Source of the DNA: Oryzobacter faecalis
GTDB lineage: Bacteria > Actinomycetota > Actinomycetes > Actinomycetales > Dermatophilaceae
Assembly: GCF_046764005.1 (NCBI RefSeq)
Contig: NZ_JBKOFW010000001.1
Coordinates: forward strand, 124,001 to 188,000
Direction of reading: 5' to 3'
Length of the DNA: 64,000 nucleotides
Made by a program: the position numbers and the translations under genes. Positions 18,543 through 26,787 of the stretch are shown in pieces. Each line of letters begins with the position of its first letter. Position 1 is the first letter of the stretch. The notes below the pieces were generated by a model. That model did not search any database and had not been told where the DNA came from. It was given only the letters and a program-made list of their open reading frames with translations.

Positions 18543-19883
18543 TCAGGCGTCGCTGAAGCGGTTGATGGCCGACTCGAAGCGGGCGCGCTTGTCGGTGTCG
18601 GTGACCCCCAGCCCCGGCTCGGGCGAGAGGGTGAGGACGCCGACCTTGCCCTGGTGGGCGTTGCGGTGGACGTCCAGCGCGGCCTGCCCGACGTCCTCGA
18701 GCCGGTAGGTCTTCGACAGCGTCGGGTGGACGATGCCGCGGGCCACGAGGTCGTTGGCCTCCCACGCCTCGCGGTAGTTCGCGAAGTGCGAGCTGACGAT
18801 CCGCTTGAGGTTCATCCACAGGTAGCGGTTGTCGTACTCGTGCAGGTACCCGGAGGTCGAGGCGCAGGTGACGATCGTGCCGCCCTTGCGCGCGACGTAG
18901 ACCGAGGCGCCGAAGGTCTCGCGGCCCGGGTGCTCGAAGACGATGTCGACGTCGTGGCCGCCGGTGAGCTCGCGGATCTTCTTGCCCAGGCGCTGCCACT
19001 CCTTGGGGTCCTGCGCGGTGTTGTCCTCGTTCCAGAACCGATAGCCCTCGGCGGACCGGTCGATGATGAGCTCGGCGCCCATCGACCGGCAGATCTCGGC
19101 CTTCTCGGGGGAGGAGACGACGCAGATCGGGGTGGCGCCCCCGGCGAGGGCCATCTGGGTCGCGTAGGAGCCGAGACCGCCGGACGCCCCCCAGATGAGG
19201 ACGCGGTCGCCGAGCTTCATCGCGGCGCCGTTCTTGCTGACGAGCTGGCGGTAGGCGGTGCTGTTGACGAGGCCGGGGGAGGCGGCCTCCTCCCACGACA
19301 GGTGCGCGGGCTTGGGCATCAGCTGGTTCGCCTTGACGACCGCGAGCTCGGCGAGGCCGCCGAAGTTCGTCTCGAACCCCCAGATCCGCTGCTGCGGGTC
19401 CATCATCGTGTCGTCGTGGCCCTCGGCGTCCTCGAGCTCGACCGAGAGGCAGTGCGCGACGACCTCGGTGCCCGGCTTCCACTTCGTGACGCCGGGGCCG
19501 GTGCGCAGGACGACGCCCGCGAGGTCGGAGCCGACGACGTGGTACGGCAGGTCGTGCCGCTTGGCGAACTCCGAGGTGCGCCCGTAGCGTTCGAGGAAGC
19601 CGAAGGTCGAGACCGGCTCGAAGATCGAGGTCCACACGGTGTTGTAGTTGATGGCGCTCGCCATGACCGCCACGAGGGCCTCACCGGGGGCGAGCTCGGG
19701 GACCGGGACGTCCTCGACGTGGAGGGACTTGCGGGGATCCTTCTCCTTCGTCGGAAGGTCGGCGAACATCTCGACCTCGTCCTTGTGCACCGTGGCGGCC
19801 CGGTACGCCTCGGGGATGGCGATGCCGGCGTAGGTGGCCTCGCTCCGGTCCCCGGAGAGGATGGCCTCGCGGATCTGGTCCAT
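18543..19883 (-). CDS. ccr: Crotonyl-CoA carboxylase/reductase
   Basis: Reductively carboxylates crotonyl-CoA to (2S)-ethylmalonyl-CoA with NADPH and CO2; committing step of the ethylmalonyl-CoA pathway and a source of extender units. The protein is a medium-chain dehydrogenase/reductase of 446 residues. Ccr-specific segments are AITVHKDE-like AATVHKDEVEMFADL, DPRKSLHVEDVPVPELAPGEALVAVMASAINYNTVWTSIFEP (quoted as its core NYNTVWTSIFEP) and GFLERYGRTSEFAKRHDLPYHVVGSDLAGVV; the NADPH loop is WGASGGLGSYATQMA. I chose ATG 19883 because AAGGAG lies 9 bases upstream and homologues begin here. A GTG at 19931, 9 bases after a TAGGTT box, would add 16 residues. Confidence 0.93.
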   Translation of the reverse strand: MDQIREAILSGDRSEATYAGIAIPEAYRAATVHKDEVEMFADLPTKEKDPRKSLHVEDVPVPELAPGEALVAVMASAINYNTVWTSIFEPVSTFGFLERYGRTSEFAKRHDLPYHVVGSDLAGVVLRTGPGVTKWKPGTEVVAHCLSVELEDAEGHDDTMMDPQQRIWGFETNFGGLAELAVVKANQLMPKPAHLSWEEAASPGLVNSTAYRQLVSKNGAAMKLGDRVLIWGASGGLGSYATQMALAGGATPICVVSSPEKAEICRSMGAELIIDRSAEGYRFWNEDNTAQDPKEWQRLGKKIRELTGGHDVDIVFEHPGRETFGASVYVARKGGTIVTCASTSGYLHEYDNRYLWMNLKRIVSSHFANYREAWEANDLVARGIVHPTLSKTYRLEDVGQAALDVHRNAHQGKVGVLTLSPEPGLGVTDTDKRARFESAINRFSDA

Positions 19884-20039
19884 GCGGTCGTGCTCCTTGG
19901 AGTTGAGTCGGACAGCGTCGTCGGCAGACACCTGCCGGCGAACCTAGCGGCCACCGCGGGACGCGGGCGGGGACCTATGACGGCGCTCACGACGTGATCC
20001 GGCTCACCGGGGTCGGGGACGGCGTTCGGGGGCCCGGGA

Positions 20040-20045
20040 TACCGT
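20040..20045 (+). promoter_or_regulatory. -10 box of a leaderless promoter
   Basis: TACCGT, 6 bases, then GTG 20052. It fits the leaderless arrangement seen elsewhere in the window. Confidence 0.45.
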
Positions 20046-20051
20046 GCGGTC

Positions 20052-21365
20052 GTGGCCGGTTCGTTCCTCACCCCCCGTCGAGCGGTGCTCGGCGCGGTCG
20101 GTGTGGGGGCCTACTCGGCGGCCGCGCACTGGAGCATCACGCAGCGGATCATGCGGGCCGAGATCCTCCTCTACAGCGAGACGGTCGCCTTCTCCGGCGG
20201 CGGCGCCCGCGAGCTCGTCCCGCGGGGCCACGCCGACCGGGTCGTGCCGGGGACCCGCGTGCTCGCCGGCCGGCCCTTCACGAACCGCCTCGTCGAGGAC
20301 GAGCGGGCCTGGCTGGAGGACTGCGCCCCCTGGGTTCGACGGCGCCTGGACGACGGCGACGGGCTGCTGCGCTCGGCGCTGCTCGACCTGCGCGTGCTCT
20401 CGGACGGTCTCCCGGTGTCGGTGGCCGGCTGGACCGACCGCTGGCGGTACGCCTGGCCCCGGGACGTCTCGTTCGCGTCGGCCGCGCTCGCCCGGGCCGG
20501 TCACGCCGACCAGGCGGCGCGACACCTCGGCTTCCTCCAGCGGGTCCAGCGACGTGACGGCTGGTTCGAGGCCCGCTACGACATCTCGAGGCGGCGGCGG
20601 CCGGATGACCGGGTGCCGCAGCTCGACGGCACCGGGTGGGTCGTCTGGGGCGCCGCCCAGATCGCCGCGGCCGACCCGGAGCGAGCGGTCGACAGGCTCG
20701 CGCCCCTGCGGCCGATGCTCGTGCGCTGCGCCCGCCGCCTGCTGGCCTCGATCGACGGCGAGACCGACCTGCCGCAGCCGTCGTCGGACTACTGGGAGCG
20801 CGTCGAGGACACCCTGACCCTCGGGACGGCCGCGGCCGTCCTCGCCGGGCTGCGCTGCGTCGGTGACGTCCTGCCGTACGTCGGCGAGATGGCCCTGGCC
20901 GACCGCACGGCCCGCGCCGCCGAGGTGCTCGCCGCGGCCGTCCGCGACCGGTTCGGGCCGGGCGGCTACCCGCGGCGGCTCGGCGGGTCGGCGCCCGATG
21001 CCGCCGTGGCGTTCCTCGTGCCCCCGATCGGGCCCACCGCGGCCGACGTCGAGGTGCTGTCCGCCCTCGACCGGGCCCAGACCGCGATGCTGCGCCCGGC
21101 GGGCGGCCTGGCGCCGGGCGAGGAGTGGAAGAACGACGGCGTCAGCTGGACCCCGCAGACGGCGCTCTTCGCGTCGGCCTGGGCGGCGAACGGTCACGCC
21201 GGCAAGGCCGACGCCCTCCTCACCTGGCTCGGCGCGCACCGGACCGACGCCGGCTCCTACCCGGAGAAGGTCCTCCACGACGGTCGGCCGGCCGCGGTCG
21301 CGCCGCTGGCCTGGACCGCCGCCCTCGTCGTCATCGCCCGGCACGAGGAGGTGCGCGCCCGATGA
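20052..21365 (+). CDS. GH15-like (glucoamylase-fold) protein
   Basis: The 437-residue protein has an N-terminal RR-containing hydrophobic stretch (SFLTPRRAVLGAVGVGAYSAAAHW) that may be a signal or anchor, followed by an (alpha/alpha)6-barrel-type domain. WRYAWPRDVSFASAALARAGHADQA matches the substrate-pocket motif of family 15 glycosidases, and EEWKNDGVSWTPQTALFASAWAANG resembles the late barrel repeat. It is shorter than typical bacterial GH15 enzymes, and I cannot confirm both catalytic glutamates. The stop overlaps the start of a large membrane protein (ATGA), so the two probably act together at the envelope. Confidence 0.8.
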   Translation: MAGSFLTPRRAVLGAVGVGAYSAAAHWSITQRIMRAEILLYSETVAFSGGGARELVPRGHADRVVPGTRVLAGRPFTNRLVEDERAWLEDCAPWVRRRLDDGDGLLRSALLDLRVLSDGLPVSVAGWTDRWRYAWPRDVSFASAALARAGHADQAARHLGFLQRVQRRDGWFEARYDISRRRRPDDRVPQLDGTGWVVWGAAQIAAADPERAVDRLAPLRPMLVRCARRLLASIDGETDLPQPSSDYWERVEDTLTLGTAAAVLAGLRCVGDVLPYVGEMALADRTARAAEVLAAAVRDRFGPGGYPRRLGGSAPDAAVAFLVPPIGPTAADVEVLSALDRAQTAMLRPAGGLAPGEEWKNDGVSWTPQTALFASAWAANGHAGKADALLTWLGAHRTDAGSYPEKVLHDGRPAAVAPLAWTAALVVIARHEEVRAR

Positions 21366-23371
21366 CGAGGCGCGGCTCGTCGTGGGCGGGCCTCGTCGTC
21401 ACCCTCGTCGCGTTCCTCGGGCTCACGCTCGCCGCGGCGACCGCGACCCCGGCGGCGGCCGGCTCGGAGGACGCCCGCCCGCTCGTCGTCGTCGGGATCC
21501 CCGGGCTCACCTGGTCCGACGTCCGGGACGGCGACCTGCCCCACGTCACCGGCCTCGCCGACCGCGGCTCCCTCGGCTCGCTGACCGTCCGGGCGGTCCG
21601 GAGCACCTCGTGCGCGACCGACGGGTGGCTCACGCTCTCCTCGGGCCGCCGGGCCGCCGACGCGCTCGCGGGCTGCCGAGACCCCGGCCCCGTCGTCGGC
21701 GGGACCGTCCCGCTCTGGGAGGAGTTCGTGGCGGCCGCGCGTGGCGCCGGCTACGGGGCGCGGCCGGGGACGCTGGGCACGGCGGTCGCGGCGGCGGGCG
21801 GGTGCGTCGCGACGGTGGGCCCGGGAGCCGCCATCGGGGGGGCCGACGCGTCGGGGCGGGTCGCCCACCACTCGGAGGCGCTGCCGGACCGGTTCGACTG
21901 CGTCATCACCCTCATCGACGGCGAGGTGCTGCCGACGGAGGGGCCGGCCCGGACCACCGTGCTCGCCCGCGCCGACGACCTCGTCGGGCGGGTGGTCGCC
22001 GTGGCGGACGCATCGGGCGCCGACGTCGTCGTGGCCGGTCTGGGCGACGGCGTCTCCCCGGTGCGCCCGCGCGCGGTCGTCGCCGCGGGGCCCTCCTTCC
22101 CTGCGGGCCTGCTCAGCTCGGCCTCGACGCGTCAGCCCGGGGTGGCCCAGCTCCAGGACCTCACGGCGACCGCGCTCGCGCGCGCCGGGGCCGGGACGGA
22201 GGGGGTGACCGGCCGAGTCCTCACCGCCTCGGCAGACGGCTCGCCGGTGGCCGAGCGGGTGGCCGACCGCGTCGGCTTCGAGGAGAGGGCGGCCACCCTG
22301 CGGTCGGTCAGCCCGCAGGTGACCGGCTGGCTCGCCGCGGGGTTCGCGCTCTGGTGCCTCGCCGTGGCCGTGGTGTGGTGGCGGAGGGAGGCCGGGACGC
22401 CCCTCCCTCGAGGCCTCGTGGTCGCCGGCGTGGCGGTCGCGTCGGTGCCGGTGGCGACCTTCGTCGCCAACCTCGTGCCGTGGTGGCGGTCGGGTGCCCC
22501 GGCGGCCGCGTTCGTCGCCCTCCTGCTGGGCGTGGTGGCCCTCGTCGGTGGGGCCGCCCTGCTGGCCGAGCGCCGGCGCCACCTCGGCGGCCTGCTCGTC
22601 GTCGCGGTCGTGACGCTCCTCGTCCTCGGCGGCGACGTCCTCCTCGGGTCGCGGCTCCAGCTGGGGTCGGTGTTCGGGCAGAACCCCACCGTCGGGGGGC
22701 GGTTCTACGGGTTCGGGAACACCTCGTTCGCGCTCTACGGGGTCGCGGTGCTCGCCGTCGTCGCGGCACTGGCGGCCCCGGGCCGGTTCGGCCGGTGGGG
22801 TGGACCCGCGCTCGGGCTCGGAGTCCTCGTCGCCGCCCTCGGCCTCGAGGCCCTGCCGAGCCTCGGCGCCGACTTCGGGGGCCCGCCGGGGCTGCTACTC
22901 GGCGGGCTGCTCGTCCTCGCGACAGCAACAGGCCTGCGGCTCACCGTCGTTCGCGTCGTGCTGGCGGCGCTCGGGTCGGTGGCGCTCGTCGCCGGGGTGG
23001 CCGTCCTCGACTGGCTCCGTCCGGCGGGCTCCCGCACCCACCTCGGAGCGTTCGTCGAGACGGTCGTCACCGGTGGTGCCGACGAGGTGGTCGGGCGCAA
23101 GGTCGCCCAGAACCTCGCCAACCTCGGCTCTCCGCCGCTGCTGGCGATGACGGTGGCCGCCCTCGTCCTCGTCACGGTCGCGTGGCGCACCGGGCGAGGA
23201 CCGAGCGCGCCGGGGGGCGTCGTCCTGCGCGGTGCCGCGGTCATGGCCCTGGTCGGCTTCGCCGTGAACGACTCCGGGCTCGTCATCCCCGCGTTCGTCG
23301 CGGCCGTCCTCGCCCCGCTCCTCGTCGCAGCGGGCGCGAGGAGCGGGGCGGACCGGGTCAGTGGCCGGTGA
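21362..23371 (+). CDS. Polytopic membrane protein with an extracytoplasmic alkaline-phosphatase-like domain
   Basis: The 669-residue protein starts with a signal peptide or first helix (WAGLVVTLVAFLGLTLAAATATPAAAG). The next 280 residues (PLVVVGIPGLTWSDVRDGDLPHVTGLADRGSLGSLTVR, ATDGWLTLSSGRRA) follow the N-terminal strand and threonine/serine-nucleophile pattern of alkaline-phosphatase-superfamily folds. From about 325 on there are roughly nine to ten hydrophobic helices. The enzyme's target is unknown. ATG 21362 overlaps the GH15-like stop. The 3' end overlaps the convergent MFS gene by 14 bases. Confidence 0.75.
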   Translation: MTRRGSSWAGLVVTLVAFLGLTLAAATATPAAAGSEDARPLVVVGIPGLTWSDVRDGDLPHVTGLADRGSLGSLTVRAVRSTSCATDGWLTLSSGRRAADALAGCRDPGPVVGGTVPLWEEFVAAARGAGYGARPGTLGTAVAAAGGCVATVGPGAAIGGADASGRVAHHSEALPDRFDCVITLIDGEVLPTEGPARTTVLARADDLVGRVVAVADASGADVVVAGLGDGVSPVRPRAVVAAGPSFPAGLLSSASTRQPGVAQLQDLTATALARAGAGTEGVTGRVLTASADGSPVAERVADRVGFEERAATLRSVSPQVTGWLAAGFALWCLAVAVVWWRREAGTPLPRGLVVAGVAVASVPVATFVANLVPWWRSGAPAAAFVALLLGVVALVGGAALLAERRRHLGGLLVVAVVTLLVLGGDVLLGSRLQLGSVFGQNPTVGGRFYGFGNTSFALYGVAVLAVVAALAAPGRFGRWGGPALGLGVLVAALGLEALPSLGADFGGPPGLLLGGLLVLATATGLRLTVVRVVLAALGSVALVAGVAVLDWLRPAGSRTHLGAFVETVVTGGADEVVGRKVAQNLANLGSPPLLAMTVAALVLVTVAWRTGRGPSAPGGVVLRGAAVMALVGFAVNDSGLVIPAFVAAVLAPLLVAAGARSGADRVSGR

Positions 23372-24845
23372 CGGGGGCGCCCTCCGGGTTGGCCGCGCGG
23401 TTGGGCAGCAGGACGGCGAGGGCGATGACGGCCACCGAGATCACCGCGCCGACGAGGAACGCCGACCGGAGCCCGCCGAGGAGGGCGCCGACCTCGTCGG
23501 TCCCGACCGCGGCGAGGGAGGTGGCGCGGGTCGTCATCACCGTGATGACGAGGGCCGTGCCGAAGGCGGCGGCGACCTGCTGGAGCGTGCCGAGCATCGA
23601 GCTCCCGTGCGAGTACAGGTGTGCCGGAAGCGAACCCAGCCCAAGCGTGAACACCGGGGTGAACACCGCGGCCAGCGCGACGGACAGCAGGACGTGCACG
23701 CCGAGGACGAAGGCGTACGGCGTCCCGGCACCGACCTGGGCGAGGCCCGCGAGGGCCAGCACGAGCCCGACCGCCCCCGGGACCACGAGCACCCGCCCGC
23801 CGAGGCGGTCGAAGACGCGCCCGACCGTCGGGCCGAGCAGGCCCATCGCGAGACCGCCCGGCATGACGAGCAGGCCGGTCTGGAGCGGGCTCAGCCCCCG
23901 CACCTCCTGCAGGTACATGGGGAGCAGGATCATCGCGCCGAGCATCGACATGAAGGACACGGCCATGAGGGCCAGCGAGAGCGCGTAGGTGCGGTGCGTC
24001 AGGACGCGAAGGTCCATGAGCGGTGAGCCGCTGCGCTGCAGCGAGCGCTGGCGCAGGGCGAAGCCGGCGATGGCGAGCAGGCCGGCGACGATGAGCGCGA
24101 CCGGCGTGCCGACCTCACCCTCGGAGAACCGGCTGAGCCCGTAGACGAGCCCGCCGAAGCCGAGCGCCGCGACGACGACCGAGAGCCAGTCGACCTCACC
24201 CGGGGTCGTCTCGCCGACGTTCTCCAGCCGGCGGAACCCGGCCCACGTGACGGCGGCGGCGATCGGGAGCACGAGGAGGAACAGCAGGCGCCACGAGCCG
24301 GCCTGGAGGACCACGCCGGACACCGCCGGACCCATCGCGGGTGCCACCGACATCGCGAGCGTGACGTTGCCCATGACCCGGCCGCGGTCGCGCTCGGGCA
24401 CGACGGTCATGAGGGTGGTCATGAGGAGCGGGATCATCACCGCCGTGCCGCCCGCCTGGACGATGCGCGCACCGAGGAGCACCTCGAAGCTCGGGGCGAC
24501 GGCGGCCAGCGCCGTGCCGGTGAGGAAGGTCGCCATCGCCGTGAGGTAGGCGGTGCGGGTCGCGAAGCGCTGGAGGAACCAGCCGGTCACCGGGATGACG
24601 GCCGCCATCGTCAGCATGAAGGCGGTGGAGAGCCACTGGGCGGCCTGCGCCGTGACCCCGAGGTCGCTCATGAGCCGCGGGATCGCGTTGATCATGATCG
24701 TCTCGTTGAGGATGACGACGAAGGTCGCGAGGACGAGCCACCGGATGACGGGCGGGGTGCCGCGCGCGGGTGCGCGGGCCTCGCCGGCCGGGGTGACGGG
24801 GTCGGTGCCCGCGGGGGCGGGTGCGGTCGGGGCAGGCGAGGTCAC
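23358..24845 (-). CDS. MFS transporter, DHA2 (14-helix) drug exporter type
   Basis: The 495-residue protein has about 14 transmembrane helices. TM1 contains LNETIMINAIPRLM, the analogue of the DHA2 motif LDxTIVNVALP; motif A-like and motif C-like segments are GWFLQRFATRTAYL and GPAVSGVVLQAGSWRLLFLLVLPI. These point to a proton-driven multidrug exporter of the EmrB/QacA group. Start GTG 24845. No TetR or MarR gene is adjacent, but an imperfect palindrome (ACCCGGACGACCGGTT, near 24934-24950) lies in its upstream region. Confidence 0.9.
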   Translation of the reverse strand: MTSPAPTAPAPAGTDPVTPAGEARAPARGTPPVIRWLVLATFVVILNETIMINAIPRLMSDLGVTAQAAQWLSTAFMLTMAAVIPVTGWFLQRFATRTAYLTAMATFLTGTALAAVAPSFEVLLGARIVQAGGTAVMIPLLMTTLMTVVPERDRGRVMGNVTLAMSVAPAMGPAVSGVVLQAGSWRLLFLLVLPIAAAVTWAGFRRLENVGETTPGEVDWLSVVVAALGFGGLVYGLSRFSEGEVGTPVALIVAGLLAIAGFALRQRSLQRSGSPLMDLRVLTHRTYALSLALMAVSFMSMLGAMILLPMYLQEVRGLSPLQTGLLVMPGGLAMGLLGPTVGRVFDRLGGRVLVVPGAVGLVLALAGLAQVGAGTPYAFVLGVHVLLSVALAAVFTPVFTLGLGSLPAHLYSHGSSMLGTLQQVAAAFGTALVITVMTTRATSLAAVGTDEVGALLGGLRSAFLVGAVISVAVIALAVLLPNRAANPEGAPVTGH

Positions 24846-25007
24846 GGGGGTCCTGACGGTGGGTCGGTCTGGGTGCCCGGTCCGTCACGTCGTCGGGGAG
24901 GGCCGGCAGCTCGAGGCTACGTGTCGCAAGTCACCCGGACGACCGGTTTATTCCGCCGCCGGGCCGCCGGGCCGGCGCGCCTCGCGGCGACCGGCCCCCG
25001 GCCCGGG

Positions 25008-25451
25008 TCAGTGTGCGGCAACCTGCGCTGGCTCGACGAGCTCGACGAGGATCCCGCCCGCGTCCTTGGGGTGGATGAAGTTGACCCGGCTGTTGCTCGT
25101 GCCGCGCTTCGGGGCGTCGTAGAGCAGGCGCAGGCCACGCTCGCGCAGGGTGGCGCTCACGGCGTCGAGGTCGGCGACGCGGTACGCGAGCTGCTGGATG
25201 CCCGGGCCGCTGCGCTCGAGGAACCTCGCGATCGTCGACTCGGGGGAGAGGGGCGCGAGGAGCTGGATGCACGACCCCGAGTCGCCGACCGCCATCATCG
25301 CCTCTCGGACGCCCTGCTCCTCGTTGACCTCCTCGTGGAGCTTGCGCATCCCGTAGACCCGCTCGTGGAACGAGACCGCCTCGTCGAGGTCGGCGACGGC
25401 GACGCCGACGTGGTCGATCGCGGTGAAGAGGTCGGTGGGGAGCTCGCTCAT
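25008..25451 (-). CDS. mce: Methylmalonyl-CoA / ethylmalonyl-CoA epimerase
   Basis: A VOC-fold metal enzyme of 147 residues that interconverts the 2R and 2S forms of methylmalonyl-CoA (and ethylmalonyl-CoA). Metal ligands are seen in AIDHVGVAV (His), SCIQLL (Gln) and ILVELVEP (Glu). The third site, His in many epimerases (GIHH), is Gln here (GIQQLAYRV), which I believe is common in actinobacteria. I chose ATG 25451 because TACGCT lies 6 bases upstream; an upstream start would read through this promoter. It is divergent from the thiolase gene. Confidence 0.9.
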   Translation of the reverse strand: MSELPTDLFTAIDHVGVAVADLDEAVSFHERVYGMRKLHEEVNEEQGVREAMMAVGDSGSCIQLLAPLSPESTIARFLERSGPGIQQLAYRVADLDAVSATLRERGLRLLYDAPKRGTSNSRVNFIHPKDAGGILVELVEPAQVAAH

Positions 25452-25457
25452 GGGGCC

Positions 25458-25463
25458 AGCGTA
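25458..25463 (-). promoter_or_regulatory. -10 box of the leaderless epimerase promoter
   Basis: On the minus strand TACGCT is followed by 6 bases and ATG 25451. Confidence 0.5.
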
Positions 25464-25541
25464 GGAGCGTGTCGGGGCGTCCCGCCGCACGGGTGGCGAG
25501 GGTCACCGACCTCCGGGGATGGCAGCGTCCGGCCGCCGCAC

Positions 25542-25547
25542 TACAGT
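25542..25547 (+). promoter_or_regulatory. -10 box upstream of the thiolase gene
   Basis: TACAGT, 40 bases before ATG 25588. Transcription from here would give a short leader that contains CCGGAGG as ribosome binding site 7 bases before the start. Confidence 0.4.
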
Positions 25548-25587
25548 CGAGGACGTCCCCTCAGACACCACCTCCGGAGGCCTCCTC

Positions 25588-26787
25588 ATGTCCACCGACC
25601 CGACCGTCATCGTCGCCGGCGCCCGTACCCCGATGGGGCGGATGAGCGGCTCGCTCAAGGGCTTCAGCGGCTCGGACCTCGGCGGCATCGCCATCAAGGG
25701 CGCCCTGGAGAAGGCCGGTGTGGCCCCGGAGGCCGTCGACTACGTGATCATGGGCCAGGTCCTCACGGCCGGTGAGGGCCAGATCCCCGCCCGGCAGGCG
25801 GCGGTCAAGGCCGGCATCCCGATGTCGGTGCCCGCGCTGACGATCAACAAGGTCTGCCTCTCCGGGGTCGACGCCATCGCTCTCGCCGACCAGCTCGTCC
25901 GTGCGGGCGAGTTCGAGGTCGTCGTCGCGGGTGGGCAGGAGTCGATGACGAACGCCCCGCACCTGCTCGAGAAGAGCCGCGACGGGTTCAAGTACGGCGA
26001 CGTCACCCTCCACGACCACATGGCGCAGGACGGGCTGTGGGACGCCTTCACCGACCAGGCGATGGGCCTGCTCACCGAGTCGGCGAACACCGGCGACCTC
26101 GCCTTCACCCGCGAGGAGCAGGACGCCTTCGCGGCGCGCAGCCACCAGCTCGCCGCCCGCGCCTGGAAGGACGGGCTCCTCGACGACGAGGTCGTCGCGG
26201 TCTCCATCCCGCAGCGCAAGGGCGAGCCGCTCGAGTTCAAGGCTGACGAGGGCATCCGCCCCGACACGACCACCGAGTCGCTCGGCGGCCTGCGCCCCGC
26301 GTTCCGCAAGGACGGCACCATCACCGCCGGCTCGGCCTCGCAGATCAGCGACGGCGCCTGCGCGGTCGTCGTCATGCGGAGGTCGAAGGCCGAGGAGCTG
26401 GGCCTGGACTGGCTCGCCGAGATCGGCGCGCACGGCGTCGTCGCCGGTCCCGACTCGACCCTGCAGAGCCAGCCGGCCCGCGCCATCGCCAAGGCCTGTG
26501 AGCGCGAGGGCATCTCGCCCGCCGACCTCGACCTCGTCGAGATCAACGAGGCGTTCGCCGCGGTCGGCCTGGCCTCGACGAAGGAGCTCGGCCTCGACGA
26601 GGACAGGGTCAACGTCAACGGCGGCGCCATCGCCCTCGGCCACCCGATCGGCATGTCCGGCGCCCGCATCACCCTCCACCTCGCCCTCGAGCTCAAGCGC
26701 CGCGGCGGCGGGATCGGCGCGGCCGCCCTGTGCGGCGGCGGCGGCCAGGGCGACGCGCTCGTCGTCAAGGTCCCCGCGCAGGGCTGA
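25588..26787 (+). CDS. Acetyl-CoA C-acetyltransferase (thiolase)
   Basis: Condenses two acetyl-CoA to acetoacetyl-CoA, or cleaves 3-ketoacyl-CoA. The 399-residue protein has the nucleophile Cys in INKVCLSGVDAI (near residue 88), the GHPIGMSGAR histidine and the second active-site Cys in ALCGGGGQGDA, with the INEAFA segment between. Start ATG 25588 follows GGAGG. It feeds the ethylmalonyl-CoA route: thiolase, 3-hydroxyacyl-CoA dehydrogenase (11258) and crotonase (58238) would give crotonyl-CoA for Ccr. The meaB reading frame opens inside its 3' end. Confidence 0.94.
   Translation: MSTDPTVIVAGARTPMGRMSGSLKGFSGSDLGGIAIKGALEKAGVAPEAVDYVIMGQVLTAGEGQIPARQAAVKAGIPMSVPALTINKVCLSGVDAIALADQLVRAGEFEVVVAGGQESMTNAPHLLEKSRDGFKYGDVTLHDHMAQDGLWDAFTDQAMGLLTESANTGDLAFTREEQDAFAARSHQLAARAWKDGLLDDEVVAVSIPQRKGEPLEFKADEGIRPDTTTESLGGLRPAFRKDGTITAGSASQISDGACAVVVMRRSKAEELGLDWLAEIGAHGVVAGPDSTLQSQPARAIAKACEREGISPADLDLVEINEAFAAVGLASTKELGLDEDRVNVNGGAIALGHPIGMSGARITLHLALELKRRGGGIGAAALCGGGGQGDALVVKVPAQG

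Noticed and set aside
18543..19931. Crotonyl-CoA carboxylase/reductase as a plain zinc alcohol dehydrogenase or quinone reductase
   Set aside because: The NYNTVWTSIFEP, PYHVVGSDLAGVV and DPRKS segments are specific to Ccr, and the length fits.
20863..23988. Plus-strand open frame of about 1,040 codons over the GH15-like, membrane and MFS genes
   Set aside because: Arg/Pro/Gly-rich translation with no domain; it crosses real genes on both strands that show clear families.
24930..24955. Palindrome upstream of the MFS exporter as a TetR operator
   Set aside because: ACCCGGACGACCGGTT is imperfect and short, such matches are frequent at this GC content, and no TetR gene is adjacent. I mention it only in the transporter entry.
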